NCBI GenBank assembly: GCA_020048055.1
Contig: JAIFNA010000011.1
Coordinates: 1-64,000, forward strand
Direction of reading: 5' to 3'
DNA: 64,000 nucleotides
DNA from: Arcobacter sp.
Lineage (GTDB): Bacteria > Campylobacterota > Campylobacteria > Campylobacterales > Arcobacteraceae
The notes under the pieces were generated by a model, which searched no databases, was not told where the DNA came from, and saw nothing but the letters and a program-made list of their open reading frames with translations. Below, piece after piece: positions 8,958 through 17,997 of the stretch. The position numbers and the translations under genes are program-made. The number at the start of each line of letters is the position of its first letter. Position 1 is the stretch's first letter.

Positions 8958-11183
8958 TTAAAATGAAGTACCAAGACTAAATTCAAAGTTGGAAGTTTTA
9001 TCGGTTCCACCTGTTTCAGCCACATTTGGACTAACTGCTCTGCTAAATATAAACTGTAAAGGTCCAACTGGAGATTGCCACTCAATTAATGCACCATATC
9101 CAGAAGCATCGATTTGATTTAGTTTATTTTCACCAATCATCCCATAATCATAAAACAATCCCCATCTCATATTTGCTTTAGGGATAAGTGGAAAGCTTAG
9201 TTCAGCTGTGTTTGTAAGTGACTGCGTAAATGGGTTATTTACTTCATCAATTGGCTTAAATGCGTAAGATTCATAACCTCTTACACTTGTGGGACCACCT
9301 AGATAAAATGTAGTAAGATATTTTACATCACCATAGTTTTTTAATATTTTTAGATTTGTTTTAAATCTAAAAATCATATCATAATCTATTAAATCATCAA
9401 ATCCATAAAAGTATTTTAAAGTTGTAGAGCTTAGAAGGTAATTTGCATCTCCCCCGATTCCTGCATATTTAAGACTCGTTGATGCAGATATTCCACGTCT
9501 TGGATTGTAAAAATTATCTGTATTGTTAAAAGTTATATAAGGAGTAAGTGAACTTATTTTATATTGGTCATTTTGCGTTGCATTTAAATCGTATGATTTT
9601 GAAATATCTTCAATAGCATATACTATTCCAGCTCTTGTGTGTCTATTAAAACTTCTTCCAATTCCGATACTTCCACCTACCGTATCTGTTATCTCATCGC
9701 CATAAGTTGTATTTGTAATTGTAGATGAGTCTTTGTAAATACTAAAGCTTCCATTGTAGATTCCATCATTTAAAGATGGATTATTTAGCGAAATTTTTGC
9801 AGTATCTTTTTTGTTTGAGTGATCAAGTGAAAACCCAAGATCAAGTCCACTTCCAAAGATATTTTTATCATTTACGCTAGCATTTATCATCCAACCATCA
9901 TAACTTCCATATCCTCCGCCAAGAACTAGATTTCCTGTTGGTGCTTCGGTTACTTCAACAACCAAATCCATCAAATTTGCACTTACTCGTTTTTGTTTAA
10001 GTTCAACTGTTTGGAAAAACCCTGTTCGATTTAGGGCACTTCTGGAGTCTTCAAAATCTGTAAGGTTAAATAGATCTTTTGGAGCTAAGTAAACATTTCT
10101 TCTAATTACGCGATCAAGTGTTCTACTATTTCCTGAAATTATCACATCGTTGATATAAACTTTTTCACCAGCTGTGATATTAAAAATAACTTCAGCCGTG
10201 TTGTTTTCTTTATTTTTTCTAATATCATAATTCACATCTGCAAATGCGTACCCTTTGTTTGCAATTTTAGTTCGTAAAATCTCAACATCTTTTCGTAAAA
10301 GTGAAACATTAAAAGTTTTCCCTTTTTGCTCTTTTAGTGCATCTTGAAGCTCATTAATTGGAACAATTGATTCATCTGAGTAGATTAGAATATTATGTAG
10401 TTTATATTTTCCACCCTCATCAATTTTAAAATCAACTTCCGCTGTGTTTGTATTAAAGTCAATTTTTGAAAATCCAGCATCAACCCTTGCGTCTAAAAAT
10501 CCATTTTGCAAATAGGTGTCTTTGATTCTGTGACTGTCGTATTCTAATTGGCTAAATTGCATAATTCCATTGTTATGTCCAAACCACCACGAAATTGTAT
10601 CTTCCTCTTTGTTTGCAGTATTTTCACTAAATTGATCTTTATTTAGCTCTTTTGCACCTATGTAATTTACTTTTTTAATAACAACTTCTGCACCTTTGTT
10701 TACTGTAAATTTAAGTGAGATGTTTTGTGGAGTTAAGATTTTCTCTTCAATTTCAACAACAGAATTGATAAAACCCTCTTTTTTAAGTTCCCCAAGGAGA
10801 ATTGCTTTTGCTTCTTCTATTTTTTGTGGAGTGTACATCGAGCCTTTTTTTATTTTCATTGTTCGATATAGATCAGCCAAATCCTCCTCTCTTGTCTTGT
10901 ATCCTTCCATCTCTATATTTACTATAAAAGGTTTTTCAACAAAATTTATAAGTATAAAGTTATTCTCCTCCGTAACATCGATATGTGTAAAATAGCCAAG
11001 TTTGTAAAATGCTTTTATAGCCCCATTGAGGTCATTTTTGTTTTGATTGATTTGTTCAAATGCAATTTTTTCAGATAATTGCGTTAGCCCGATTAGTTTT
11101 ATCTCTTTGGTTGAGGTCTCATCATTTGGTGTTGTAGCGTTTGAAATAGTAGATAGTAATATTATAGAAAATAATCTTTTCAA
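8958..11183 (-). CDS. bamA: Outer membrane protein assembly factor BamA
   Basis: Signal peptide, a run of POTRA-type repeats to about residue 410 (for example GEKVYINDVIISGNSRTLDRVIRRNV), then a 16-strand barrel with VRGYE (the VRGF/Y substrate-folding motif) near residue 640 and a C-terminal aromatic (GTSF). It inserts barrel proteins into the outer membrane. It is the first gene of a minus-strand unit with mqnC and the M16-like protein. It diverges from tyrA across 106 nt. Confidence 0.95.
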   Translation of the reverse strand: MKRLFSIILLSTISNATTPNDETSTKEIKLIGLTQLSEKIAFEQINQNKNDLNGAIKAFYKLGYFTHIDVTEENNFILINFVEKPFIVNIEMEGYKTREEDLADLYRTMKIKKGSMYTPQKIEEAKAILLGELKKEGFINSVVEIEEKILTPQNISLKFTVNKGAEVVIKKVNYIGAKELNKDQFSENTANKEEDTISWWFGHNNGIMQFSQLEYDSHRIKDTYLQNGFLDARVDAGFSKIDFNTNTAEVDFKIDEGGKYKLHNILIYSDESIVPINELQDALKEQKGKTFNVSLLRKDVEILRTKIANKGYAFADVNYDIRKNKENNTAEVIFNITAGEKVYINDVIISGNSRTLDRVIRRNVYLAPKDLFNLTDFEDSRSALNRTGFFQTVELKQKRVSANLMDLVVEVTEAPTGNLVLGGGYGSYDGWMINASVNDKNIFGSGLDLGFSLDHSNKKDTAKISLNNPSLNDGIYNGSFSIYKDSSTITNTTYGDEITDTVGGSIGIGRSFNRHTRAGIVYAIEDISKSYDLNATQNDQYKISSLTPYITFNNTDNFYNPRRGISASTSLKYAGIGGDANYLLSSTTLKYFYGFDDLIDYDMIFRFKTNLKILKNYGDVKYLTTFYLGGPTSVRGYESYAFKPIDEVNNPFTQSLTNTAELSFPLIPKANMRWGLFYDYGMIGENKLNQIDASGYGALIEWQSPVGPLQFIFSRAVSPNVAETGGTDKTSNFEFSLGTSF

Positions 11184-11289
11184 GTCTTTTCCTCTTTTGT
11201 AAAATAGGTTGGATTGTAGCTAAAGAATTCTAAAAGATTATAATTTGGTAAATTAATGTAAAATCCAAAAAAATAATTAGGATAAGCGT

Positions 11290-12120
11290 GTGAAAGTAGG
11301 AATAGTAGGACTTGGATTGATGGGCGGTTCTTTTGGAATGGCGCTTAGAAAATACAAAATAGCATCTAAAATAGTAGGGTATGATCACAATCCGTGGCAT
11401 CAAAAAGAGGCTATTGAACTTAAGCTTGTTGATGAGATTGTGACTCTTGAAGAGTTACTTAAGGTAGATATTATTATTTTAAGTATCCCAGTTGACGCCA
11501 TTATTGCTTTTTTGCCAAAACTTATCCCTTCTGCTATTAATAACACAACAATTATCGATTTTGGAAGCACCAAAGAGATGATTGTAAAAAGTATCCCAAA
11601 TGAGCTTAAAAAAAATTATATACCTGCTCACCCAATGACAGGTACTGAAAAATTTGGACCAAGCGCTGCTATTAAAGGTTTGTATGAACATAAAACTATG
11701 GTTTTGTGTGATATTGAAAACAGTGGAGAGGTACATAAAAATAGAGCTATTGATATTTTTTCAAAACTTCAAATGAAGCTAGTTTTTATGAATGCGTATG
11801 AACACGATATTCATGCTTGTTATATGTCTCATTTACCTCATGCTATATCATTTGCTTTGGCTAATATGGTTATGAACCACGAATCCCCAAAAGATATTAT
11901 TAGTTTAGCCGCTGGTGGATTTAAGGATATGAGCCGAATTGCTAAGAGTTCTCCAAATATGTGGTGTGATATTTTTAGACAAAATAGGGTAAATCTTTTG
12001 GAGGGGCTTACTCTTTATGAAAATCAAATAGGTAAAATCAAAAAAATGTTAGAAGATGAAGATTATGAAAACATCGAAGAGTGGATGAAAAAATCAAACA
12101 CTCTTCATGATATTTTGTAG
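11290..12120 (+). CDS. tyrA: Prephenate dehydrogenase
   Basis: NAD(P)-dependent decarboxylating dehydrogenase of tyrosine biosynthesis. The N-terminal Rossmann motif GLGLMGGSFG is at residues 6-15. HPMTGTEKFGP and SHLPHAISFALA are TyrA catalytic and dimer-helix blocks. The 276 aa length matches the monofunctional form with no ACT or chorismate mutase domain. The start is GTG preceded by AGGA-like sequence. It meets a diguanylate cyclase gene tail to tail with a 10-nt gap. Confidence 0.92.
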   Translation: MKVGIVGLGLMGGSFGMALRKYKIASKIVGYDHNPWHQKEAIELKLVDEIVTLEELLKVDIIILSIPVDAIIAFLPKLIPSAINNTTIIDFGSTKEMIVKSIPNELKKNYIPAHPMTGTEKFGPSAAIKGLYEHKTMVLCDIENSGEVHKNRAIDIFSKLQMKLVFMNAYEHDIHACYMSHLPHAISFALANMVMNHESPKDIISLAAGGFKDMSRIAKSSPNMWCDIFRQNRVNLLEGLTLYENQIGKIKKMLEDEDYENIEEWMKKSNTLHDIL

Positions 12121-12130
12121 TTATTTAATT

Positions 12131-13129
12131 TCAAGCTACGCAGACTTGGTTTCTTCCGTTTCCTTTAGCTTTGTAAAGAGCTTCATCTGCTCTTACGAGC
12201 ATATCTTCCAAATTCTCATCGTTTTGTGTCATTGAAGTTATTCCAATGCTAATTGTAATTTTAATGTGAGAACTGTCGTTTGATTTGAAGTTTAAGTTTT
12301 CAATTGCTTCCCTCATTTTTTCTGCAACAAAAGTAGCACCATCAAGTGAAGTGTTGGGAAGTGTGACTGCAAATTCTTCACCACCAAGTCTTCCAAAAAT
12401 GTCACTTTTTCGTAAAGTTTGTGATATAGTTTTTGTAACTAAAATAAGAGCTTCATCGCCTTTAATGTGACCGTAAGTGTCGTTTATTGCTTTGAATTTA
12501 TCAATATCTATTGCTAAAATTGCTAATTGTTGACCTTCTCTTTTAATGTATGGCATCATAGGCTCACTGCTTTCAAAAAAACTTCTTCTGTTTTTAATTC
12601 CAGTTAGGCTGTCTGTTGTTGCTAAAATATGTAATTTGACATTTGTATCTTTTAGGTCTTTGGTGCGTTTTTCAACAGCGTCTTCTAAAATCGCTTGATA
12701 GTCTCTAACTCTTCTTTCACTATCGTAGATTTTAATAGCATCAAGAACCATTAATTCTAAGTTGTAGTGTTTTAGATTTTTCTCTACCAGTTTGTATATA
12801 GTAGCGTTATTAATAATGTTTTTGATGCTTTTAAGTGTTAAATCATTTTCAAAAACGATATTTTTTGTATATGGAGAGTATTTAAAAAGGCTAGTTAAAA
12901 ACTCTTCACCATTCATATTTGAAAGGTTATAACTAGAGATGCTCATAAGTATCTCTTGTCCATTTGCAATATGAATTAGTGATTGGCTCAAAGCTTCTTC
13001 AGCACTTGTATATGTATAGACTATGTAGTTTGAATCGATAATTTTTGTAATTTTTCTTTCTAGTTCATTTAGAATTTCAGTTTCATTGTCAATGCAAACT
13101 ATTATATATTTTGATTTCATTGGTGTCAC
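12131..13129 (-). CDS. Diguanylate cyclase with degenerate receiver domain
   Basis: The C-terminal GGDEF domain has GRLGGEEF, and RKSD lies five residues before the GG, so both the active site and the inhibitory I-site for c-di-GMP are intact. The first 120 residues look like a response-regulator receiver (CIDNE at the acidic pocket, IYKLVEK for the conserved Lys), but the phospho-acceptor Asp position reads MSISSYNL with no Asp. A coiled coil (residues 140-165) links the two. It makes c-di-GMP; its input is probably not phosphorylation. Confidence 0.88.
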   Translation of the reverse strand: MTPMKSKYIIVCIDNETEILNELERKITKIIDSNYIVYTYTSAEEALSQSLIHIANGQEILMSISSYNLSNMNGEEFLTSLFKYSPYTKNIVFENDLTLKSIKNIINNATIYKLVEKNLKHYNLELMVLDAIKIYDSERRVRDYQAILEDAVEKRTKDLKDTNVKLHILATTDSLTGIKNRRSFFESSEPMMPYIKREGQQLAILAIDIDKFKAINDTYGHIKGDEALILVTKTISQTLRKSDIFGRLGGEEFAVTLPNTSLDGATFVAEKMREAIENLNFKSNDSSHIKITISIGITSMTQNDENLEDMLVRADEALYKAKGNGRNQVCVA

Positions 13130-13228
13130 TCACTTTAATGTAATTTGTTTTTAATAATACACCATTTATGTGGTTATTAACTTAAATTAGTTAAAATGTA
13201 AAACTTAAATCTGAAAAAATCTTCAAGG

Positions 13229-13256
13229 AAAATCACAAAATGAAAATCACAAAATT
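13229..13256. repeat. 14-bp tandem duplication across a start codon
   Basis: AAAATCACAAAATG followed directly by AAAATCACAAAATT. The first copy ends in the start codon of the barrel gene. The length is not a multiple of three. Confidence 0.9.
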
Positions 13257-14013
13257 TACATTTATCTTATCAATATGTTTTGCATCATTGCTTCATGGGT
13301 ACGAAGTGGAAGACCCAACTCTTGGAAATATCGCTCTTGAGGCCGGTGTTTGGAAAACAACTTTAGGTGGACAAATAAACAATACCACTTCAAGTACAGA
13401 TTTTAAAGATGATTTGGGATTTGATAAAGATAAAGCAATTACAACTGTTGGGATCGATTTGAAAAATGATTACTCTTGGCTTCCAAATATTTATGTTAAT
13501 TATTTTGTACTAAATAGTTCAGTTGATAGTAGAAGTGACATAAATAAAACAATTTCAACTCAATTATTTGAAAGGAAAAAATCTTCAGCACTTGAATATA
13601 GCGAATTGAATTCTATTTTATATGGATATTTTGCGCAAAGTATTTTTGAGTTTGATGTTGGATTAAATTTCAAAAAAATTGACTACAAACAAAGTATAAA
13701 ACAGATCGATAATCCTTCAAGAAATATAACCATAACTGGACCAAAAAACATTATACCATTGCCATATTTTGCTATTAAAATTGATTTATATCCCATAAAT
13801 ACAGTTTTAAAGGCTGAAACTTCCATGTTATCTATTGGTGATGATGAAGCTAAAGATTATAGTTATTCTATAAATTATAGAGCCATGAAGAATATGTATA
13901 TTAGCTATGGATACAAGTACAATAGTTGGAAAACAACAAATAAAGATAATATCCACGAAAAATATGACATGCACCTAAAAGGTAATTATATCAACGCAAA
14001 AATATTATTTTAA
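13240..14013 (+). CDS. TIGR04219-like outer membrane protein
   Basis: Signal peptide (MKITKFTFILSICFASLLHG) then EAGVWKTTLGG and GIDLKNDYSWLPNIYVNY, matching the pattern of TIGR04219 barrels such as the gene at 5809. It ends KILF with a terminal Phe. A 14-bp tandem duplication (13229-13242 and 13243-13256) straddles the ATG and lengthens the gap to the AAGGA site at 13225. It lies just upstream of der on the same strand with a 21-nt gap. Function unknown. Confidence 0.75.
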   Translation: MKITKFTFILSICFASLLHGYEVEDPTLGNIALEAGVWKTTLGGQINNTTSSTDFKDDLGFDKDKAITTVGIDLKNDYSWLPNIYVNYFVLNSSVDSRSDINKTISTQLFERKKSSALEYSELNSILYGYFAQSIFEFDVGLNFKKIDYKQSIKQIDNPSRNITITGPKNIIPLPYFAIKIDLYPINTVLKAETSMLSIGDDEAKDYSYSINYRAMKNMYISYGYKYNSWKTTNKDNIHEKYDMHLKGNYINAKILF

Positions 14014-14034
14014 ATAATAAACCTAAGGAAAGAG

Positions 14035-15597
14035 ATGATAAAAATAGCATTAATTGGGCAACCCAATGTAGGTAAAAGCTCACTATTCAACAGAATAGCA
14101 AAAAAAAGAATAGCAATAGTAAGTGATATAGCAGGAACAACAAGAGACATAAGAAGAAGAGAGGTTAAAATCCTAAATAGAGAGGCAATGATGCTTGATA
14201 CTGGAGGAATTGATGATACTAATGATGCAATATTTTCAAATGTAAAAAGAAAAGCTATCGAAACCGCAAAAGAGGCAGATATCGTCCTTTTTATGGTTGA
14301 TGGAAAAAGAATTCCTGATGAAAAAGATAGTGAGCTTTTTTATGCACTTCAAAGACTCGGTAAGAAATTAGCGCTCGTAGTGAATAAGATTGATAATGAC
14401 AAAGAGAAAGAAAATCTTTGGGAGTTTTATAGTTTTGGGATAGATGAGGAGCTTATGTTTCCAATTTCGGTATCTCACAATAGGGGAACTGTAAGATTAT
14501 TTGAGTGGCTTCACGAGCAACTTCCTATGAGTCCTGAGGAGATTTTAGCAAATGAAATAGCTCAAAATAAAGAAGATGATGAGGATGAAGATTTTAGTGA
14601 ATCAGAAAAAGAGCCACGAAGACACCATAAAGAGGTGGAGATTAAAAGAGAAATTGACCCAAATCATATAAAAATAGCAATTATAGGGAAACCAAATGTA
14701 GGTAAAAGCTCTATTTTAAATGCAATTATCGGTGAAGAGAGAAGCGTAGTTAGCCCAATAGCCGGAACTACAATTGACCCAGTTGATGAAACTTTTATCT
14801 ATAATGATAAGAAAATTACATTTGTTGATACTGCTGGACTTAGAAGAAGAGGGAAGATTTTAGGGATTGAAAAATATGCCCTAATGAGAACTGAAGATAT
14901 GCTTCAGCAGTCAAATATTGCTCTTGTGGTTCTTGATGCGAGTGTTCCAATTGCTGACCAAGATGAGAAAGTTTCTGGGCTTGTTGATAAATTTGGCTTA
15001 GGTGTGATTATTGTCCTTAATAAATGGGATGAAAATATGGACACTTATGAGAAGGTTACAAAAGAGGTAAGGGATAGATTTAGATTTTTATATTACGCTC
15101 CAATTATGGCTATTTCTGCAAAAACTGGAAGAAATATCGATAAACTTAAAGATAAAATCCTTACTATTTTTGAAAACTACAATAAAAGAATTTCAACTTC
15201 AGTCCTTAATGCAACTATTAAAAAAGCAATTCAAAGACATGCACTTCCAAGTCCAAATGGAAACAGACTTAGAATTTATTTTGCAACACAATTTAACACA
15301 AACCCACCAACAGTGGCACTTGTAATGAATAAACCAAATATGCTTCATTTTAGTTATAAGAGATATTTAATAAATATCTTAAGGGAGTATCTTGATTTTG
15401 ATGGTGTTCCTATCCGTATAGTTGCTAGAAAAAAAGGTGAAAGAATGGATGATGATGAGCTCAATGTTGTTTATCAAGAGCTTATGGTTCCGAAAGAGAT
15501 GTATATCCAAAACGATGAAAACGATGAACTTAACGATATTTATGATGACTTTGATGATGAAGAGTATGAAGATGATTATGAGGATGATATAAAATAA
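14035..15597 (+). CDS. der: Ribosome-assembly GTPase Der (EngA)
   Basis: Tandem GTPase acting in 50S subunit maturation. The first G domain has GQPNVGKSS near residue 7 and the second GKPNVGKSS near residue 218, each with its DTGG/DTAG and NKxD motifs (NKID, NKWD). A KH-like domain follows from about residue 390. The linker (around residues 180-205) is highly acidic then basic, and the tail is a run of Asp/Glu/Tyr, both common in this phylum. A helicase gene begins 9 nt downstream. Confidence 0.95.
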   Translation: MIKIALIGQPNVGKSSLFNRIAKKRIAIVSDIAGTTRDIRRREVKILNREAMMLDTGGIDDTNDAIFSNVKRKAIETAKEADIVLFMVDGKRIPDEKDSELFYALQRLGKKLALVVNKIDNDKEKENLWEFYSFGIDEELMFPISVSHNRGTVRLFEWLHEQLPMSPEEILANEIAQNKEDDEDEDFSESEKEPRRHHKEVEIKREIDPNHIKIAIIGKPNVGKSSILNAIIGEERSVVSPIAGTTIDPVDETFIYNDKKITFVDTAGLRRRGKILGIEKYALMRTEDMLQQSNIALVVLDASVPIADQDEKVSGLVDKFGLGVIIVLNKWDENMDTYEKVTKEVRDRFRFLYYAPIMAISAKTGRNIDKLKDKILTIFENYNKRISTSVLNATIKKAIQRHALPSPNGNRLRIYFATQFNTNPPTVALVMNKPNMLHFSYKRYLINILREYLDFDGVPIRIVARKKGERMDDDELNVVYQELMVPKEMYIQNDENDELNDIYDDFDDEEYEDDYEDDIK

Positions 15598-15606
15598 TCA
15601 TTTTGT

Positions 15607-17040
15607 ATGGAAACAATCAAAAACGAGTTAACAAAACTTTATAAAGAGAAACAAGAGATTGAATTAAAAATTAAACTTTTGGAGAATAATCTTGAGAAGC
15701 TTTCCATCTTCTCTTTCGTTTTAAAAGATAGTATTTATATACCAATTCAAAATCTCTCTACCACTATTTTAAATGAACTAAAAAATTTAGCAATTTTCCC
15801 AAATCCACAAATTAAAATACTTCAGGCTTTGCGAAAACCAATCTATAATACCCCAAAAAATATCTACAATTTTGAGTTAGCAAACAATATTTTAAAGTTA
15901 CCTCGCGGACTCATGAGGGATGTTATTTTACTTTTAAATAAAGGGCAAATCAAATATGAGATAAAAGATGAGAGGTTTTTTAAATCTGAAATTTTTAAAC
16001 CTGTTAAATACACTTTACGAGATGAACAAGATATCTCAATTGAGGCGATACAAAAAAAAGATTTTTCAATCTTTGTGGCTCCCCCGGGATTTGGAAAAAC
16101 ATTAATAGCTTCAAAAATGATTGAATTAAGGGGTGTTAATACCCTTGTTTTGGTTAACAAAAATATGTTGCTTGATCAGTGGATTGAGAGGTTTGTTCAA
16201 TATTTTGGGATGGATAAAAAAGAGATCGGGATACTTGGAAAAGGTATAAATACACTAAATAACCGTCTTGATCTAGCAACTATTCAGAGTCTAAAAAATA
16301 ATCCAGATATTATCAAAAACTACTCATTTGTGATAGTTGATGAGTGCCATCATATCCCAGCACTTACTTTTGAAAGCATTATAAAATCATTTTATGGAAA
16401 ATATATTTTAGGGCTAAGTGCTACACCAAAAAGAAAAGATGAGATGGAGCCTATACTTTTTGCACAGCTTGGCAATATTTCTTATGAAGTGAAATCAAAA
16501 AAGACGAGTATTAAAATAGCTAAAATTGTAAATAGTGACTTTGAAAGTGAATGTGATAATTTTGGTGAACTTATTGGGGAGATAATCAACAATAAAAAAC
16601 GAAACGAGTTGATTATAGATCAGCTAAAACTCCATCAAAATAGGAAGATTTTGGTTTTAAGTGATAGGATTGAACATATTGAAAACTTATCTATTTTGCT
16701 TGATAAATTAAAATTTCAATATACAGCAATTCATGGAAGTATGGCTAAAAAAACAAAAGAGATTAATTTAAAAGAGATTGAAAGTGCAAATATAGTTTTG
16801 GCAACGGCATCATATTTTGGTGAAGGGGTTGATTTTCCACATCTTGATACTATTATTTTTGCAACACCAATCTCTTTTAGTGGAAGACTTGTTCAGTATC
16901 TTGGACGAATTGGACGACAAGGTGATGATTGTTTGGCTATTGATATTTTGGATATTAAAAACAATTTCACAAAGAGCGCATTTAAAAAAAGAAAAGAAGG
17001 GTACGAACAGCTTTTTTATAAGATAAAATATACTCAGTAA
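15607..17040 (+). CDS. TOTE-type superfamily II helicase
   Basis: SF2 helicase of 477 aa: Walker A APPGFGKT near residue 162, DECHH near 245, GLSATPKRKD, and the C-terminal YLGRIGRQ. An N-terminal coiled coil precedes a block reading IYIPIQNL, LAIFPNP and LPRG. That block, with GVNTLVLV and LLDQWIERF, matches by eye the helicase part of TOTE conflict proteins, which normally sits behind an archaeo-eukaryotic primase domain; no primase is present here. It follows der by 9 nt, so it is likely cotranscribed. The role is uncertain: DNA repair, recombination or defence. Confidence 0.8.
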   Translation: METIKNELTKLYKEKQEIELKIKLLENNLEKLSIFSFVLKDSIYIPIQNLSTTILNELKNLAIFPNPQIKILQALRKPIYNTPKNIYNFELANNILKLPRGLMRDVILLLNKGQIKYEIKDERFFKSEIFKPVKYTLRDEQDISIEAIQKKDFSIFVAPPGFGKTLIASKMIELRGVNTLVLVNKNMLLDQWIERFVQYFGMDKKEIGILGKGINTLNNRLDLATIQSLKNNPDIIKNYSFVIVDECHHIPALTFESIIKSFYGKYILGLSATPKRKDEMEPILFAQLGNISYEVKSKKTSIKIAKIVNSDFESECDNFGELIGEIINNKKRNELIIDQLKLHQNRKILVLSDRIEHIENLSILLDKLKFQYTAIHGSMAKKTKEINLKEIESANIVLATASYFGEGVDFPHLDTIIFATPISFSGRLVQYLGRIGRQGDDCLAIDILDIKNNFTKSAFKKRKEGYEQLFYKIKYTQ

Positions 17041-17120
17041 ATTTGAATTTTAGAGATTTCCTTAAGATACTATCTGTATAATCGCGAAATATTATGAAAA
17101 CCCAAAACTAAGGAGAGAAT

Positions 17121-17930
17121 ATGTGTAAAAAATTGATATTAACGCTAGGATTTTGTACTTTAATAGGTAGTCAAGTTTTTGCTTCTGCAAAAGTTCAAGA
17201 ACAATGTGAAGCAAAAGGTGGTAGTTTTATCTATGCAGGTGGAGAATGTATCGAATTTTATAAAGCAGATGGCGACACCGAAGGTGCTTTAAATATTTTA
17301 ATTCATGGAAGTTGGCCAGAGGGGACAAATACCCTTGCAAGGTATACCCCATTTGCTGATAATATTGCTATGGCTACTGATGTTATAACTGTTGCAGTAG
17401 CACTTCCAGGATATAGTAAATCTTCATCAAATAAATTAAAACCACTTATCAAAGGTGGGAAAACTCCATTGGCTTCAACTAAAGAGTATGTGAAGTTTAT
17501 TGAAGAGCTTGTAACTGCACTTAAAAATAAATATGACGCAAGTGTTGTAACTTATGTTGGACATAGTGCTGGGGCTATGATGGGTGCTACAATGAGTGGA
17601 ATGAATCCAGATTTAATTCAAAATATAGCTTTGGTTGGTGGAAGATATGATGTCCATGCAATTACAAAAGAGAAAAATCTTATCTCAGCAGTTGATGTTC
17701 TAAATAATATTAGCAAAGATATGAAAATAACGCTTGTTTATGGGACAAAAGATAGTATATCTCAACCAAAAGTTACAACAGACTTTAATGCTTTGCTTAT
17801 AAAAAAAGGTTTTTCACCAAAACTTGTTGAAGTCAAAGGCGGAGAGCATGTTGACCTTGATATGAGTGATGAATCTGTAAAAGCAATCACTGAGATGGTT
17901 GAAAATAGTAAACAAAAGCTAAAAAAATAA
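17121..17930 (+). CDS. Exported alpha/beta hydrolase
   Basis: Signal peptide (cleaved near VFASA). The fold has an oxyanion HG (LIHGSWPEG), the nucleophile elbow GHSAG near residue 148, an acidic GTKDS and a C-terminal His in GGEHVDLDM, giving a complete Ser-Asp-His triad. Two extra cysteines lie just after the leader (EQCEAKGG, GECIEF) and may form a disulfide. The substrate cannot be read; esterase or serine-peptidase activity is possible. A good GGAGAG site precedes the ATG. It is separated from its neighbours by 80 and 67 nt. Confidence 0.8.
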   Translation: MCKKLILTLGFCTLIGSQVFASAKVQEQCEAKGGSFIYAGGECIEFYKADGDTEGALNILIHGSWPEGTNTLARYTPFADNIAMATDVITVAVALPGYSKSSSNKLKPLIKGGKTPLASTKEYVKFIEELVTALKNKYDASVVTYVGHSAGAMMGATMSGMNPDLIQNIALVGGRYDVHAITKEKNLISAVDVLNNISKDMKITLVYGTKDSISQPKVTTDFNALLIKKGFSPKLVEVKGGEHVDLDMSDESVKAITEMVENSKQKLKK

Positions 17931-17950
17931 TCTCAAATTCCTAACAAAAT

Positions 17951-17968
17951 CCCCATCATCTGATGGGG
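17951..17968. other. Short GC-rich hairpin after the hydrolase gene
   Basis: CCCCATC and GATGGGG pair around ATCT. No T run follows, so termination is possible but unproven. Confidence 0.5.
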
Positions 17969-17997
17969 TAAATATAAAATACACATAAAGATAAATA

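Noticed and set aside
8945-9085. N-terminal extension of mqnC of 47 residues
   Set aside because: It overlaps bamA, lacks a ribosome site and has no MqnC-like sequence; AGGA and the family start support 8944.
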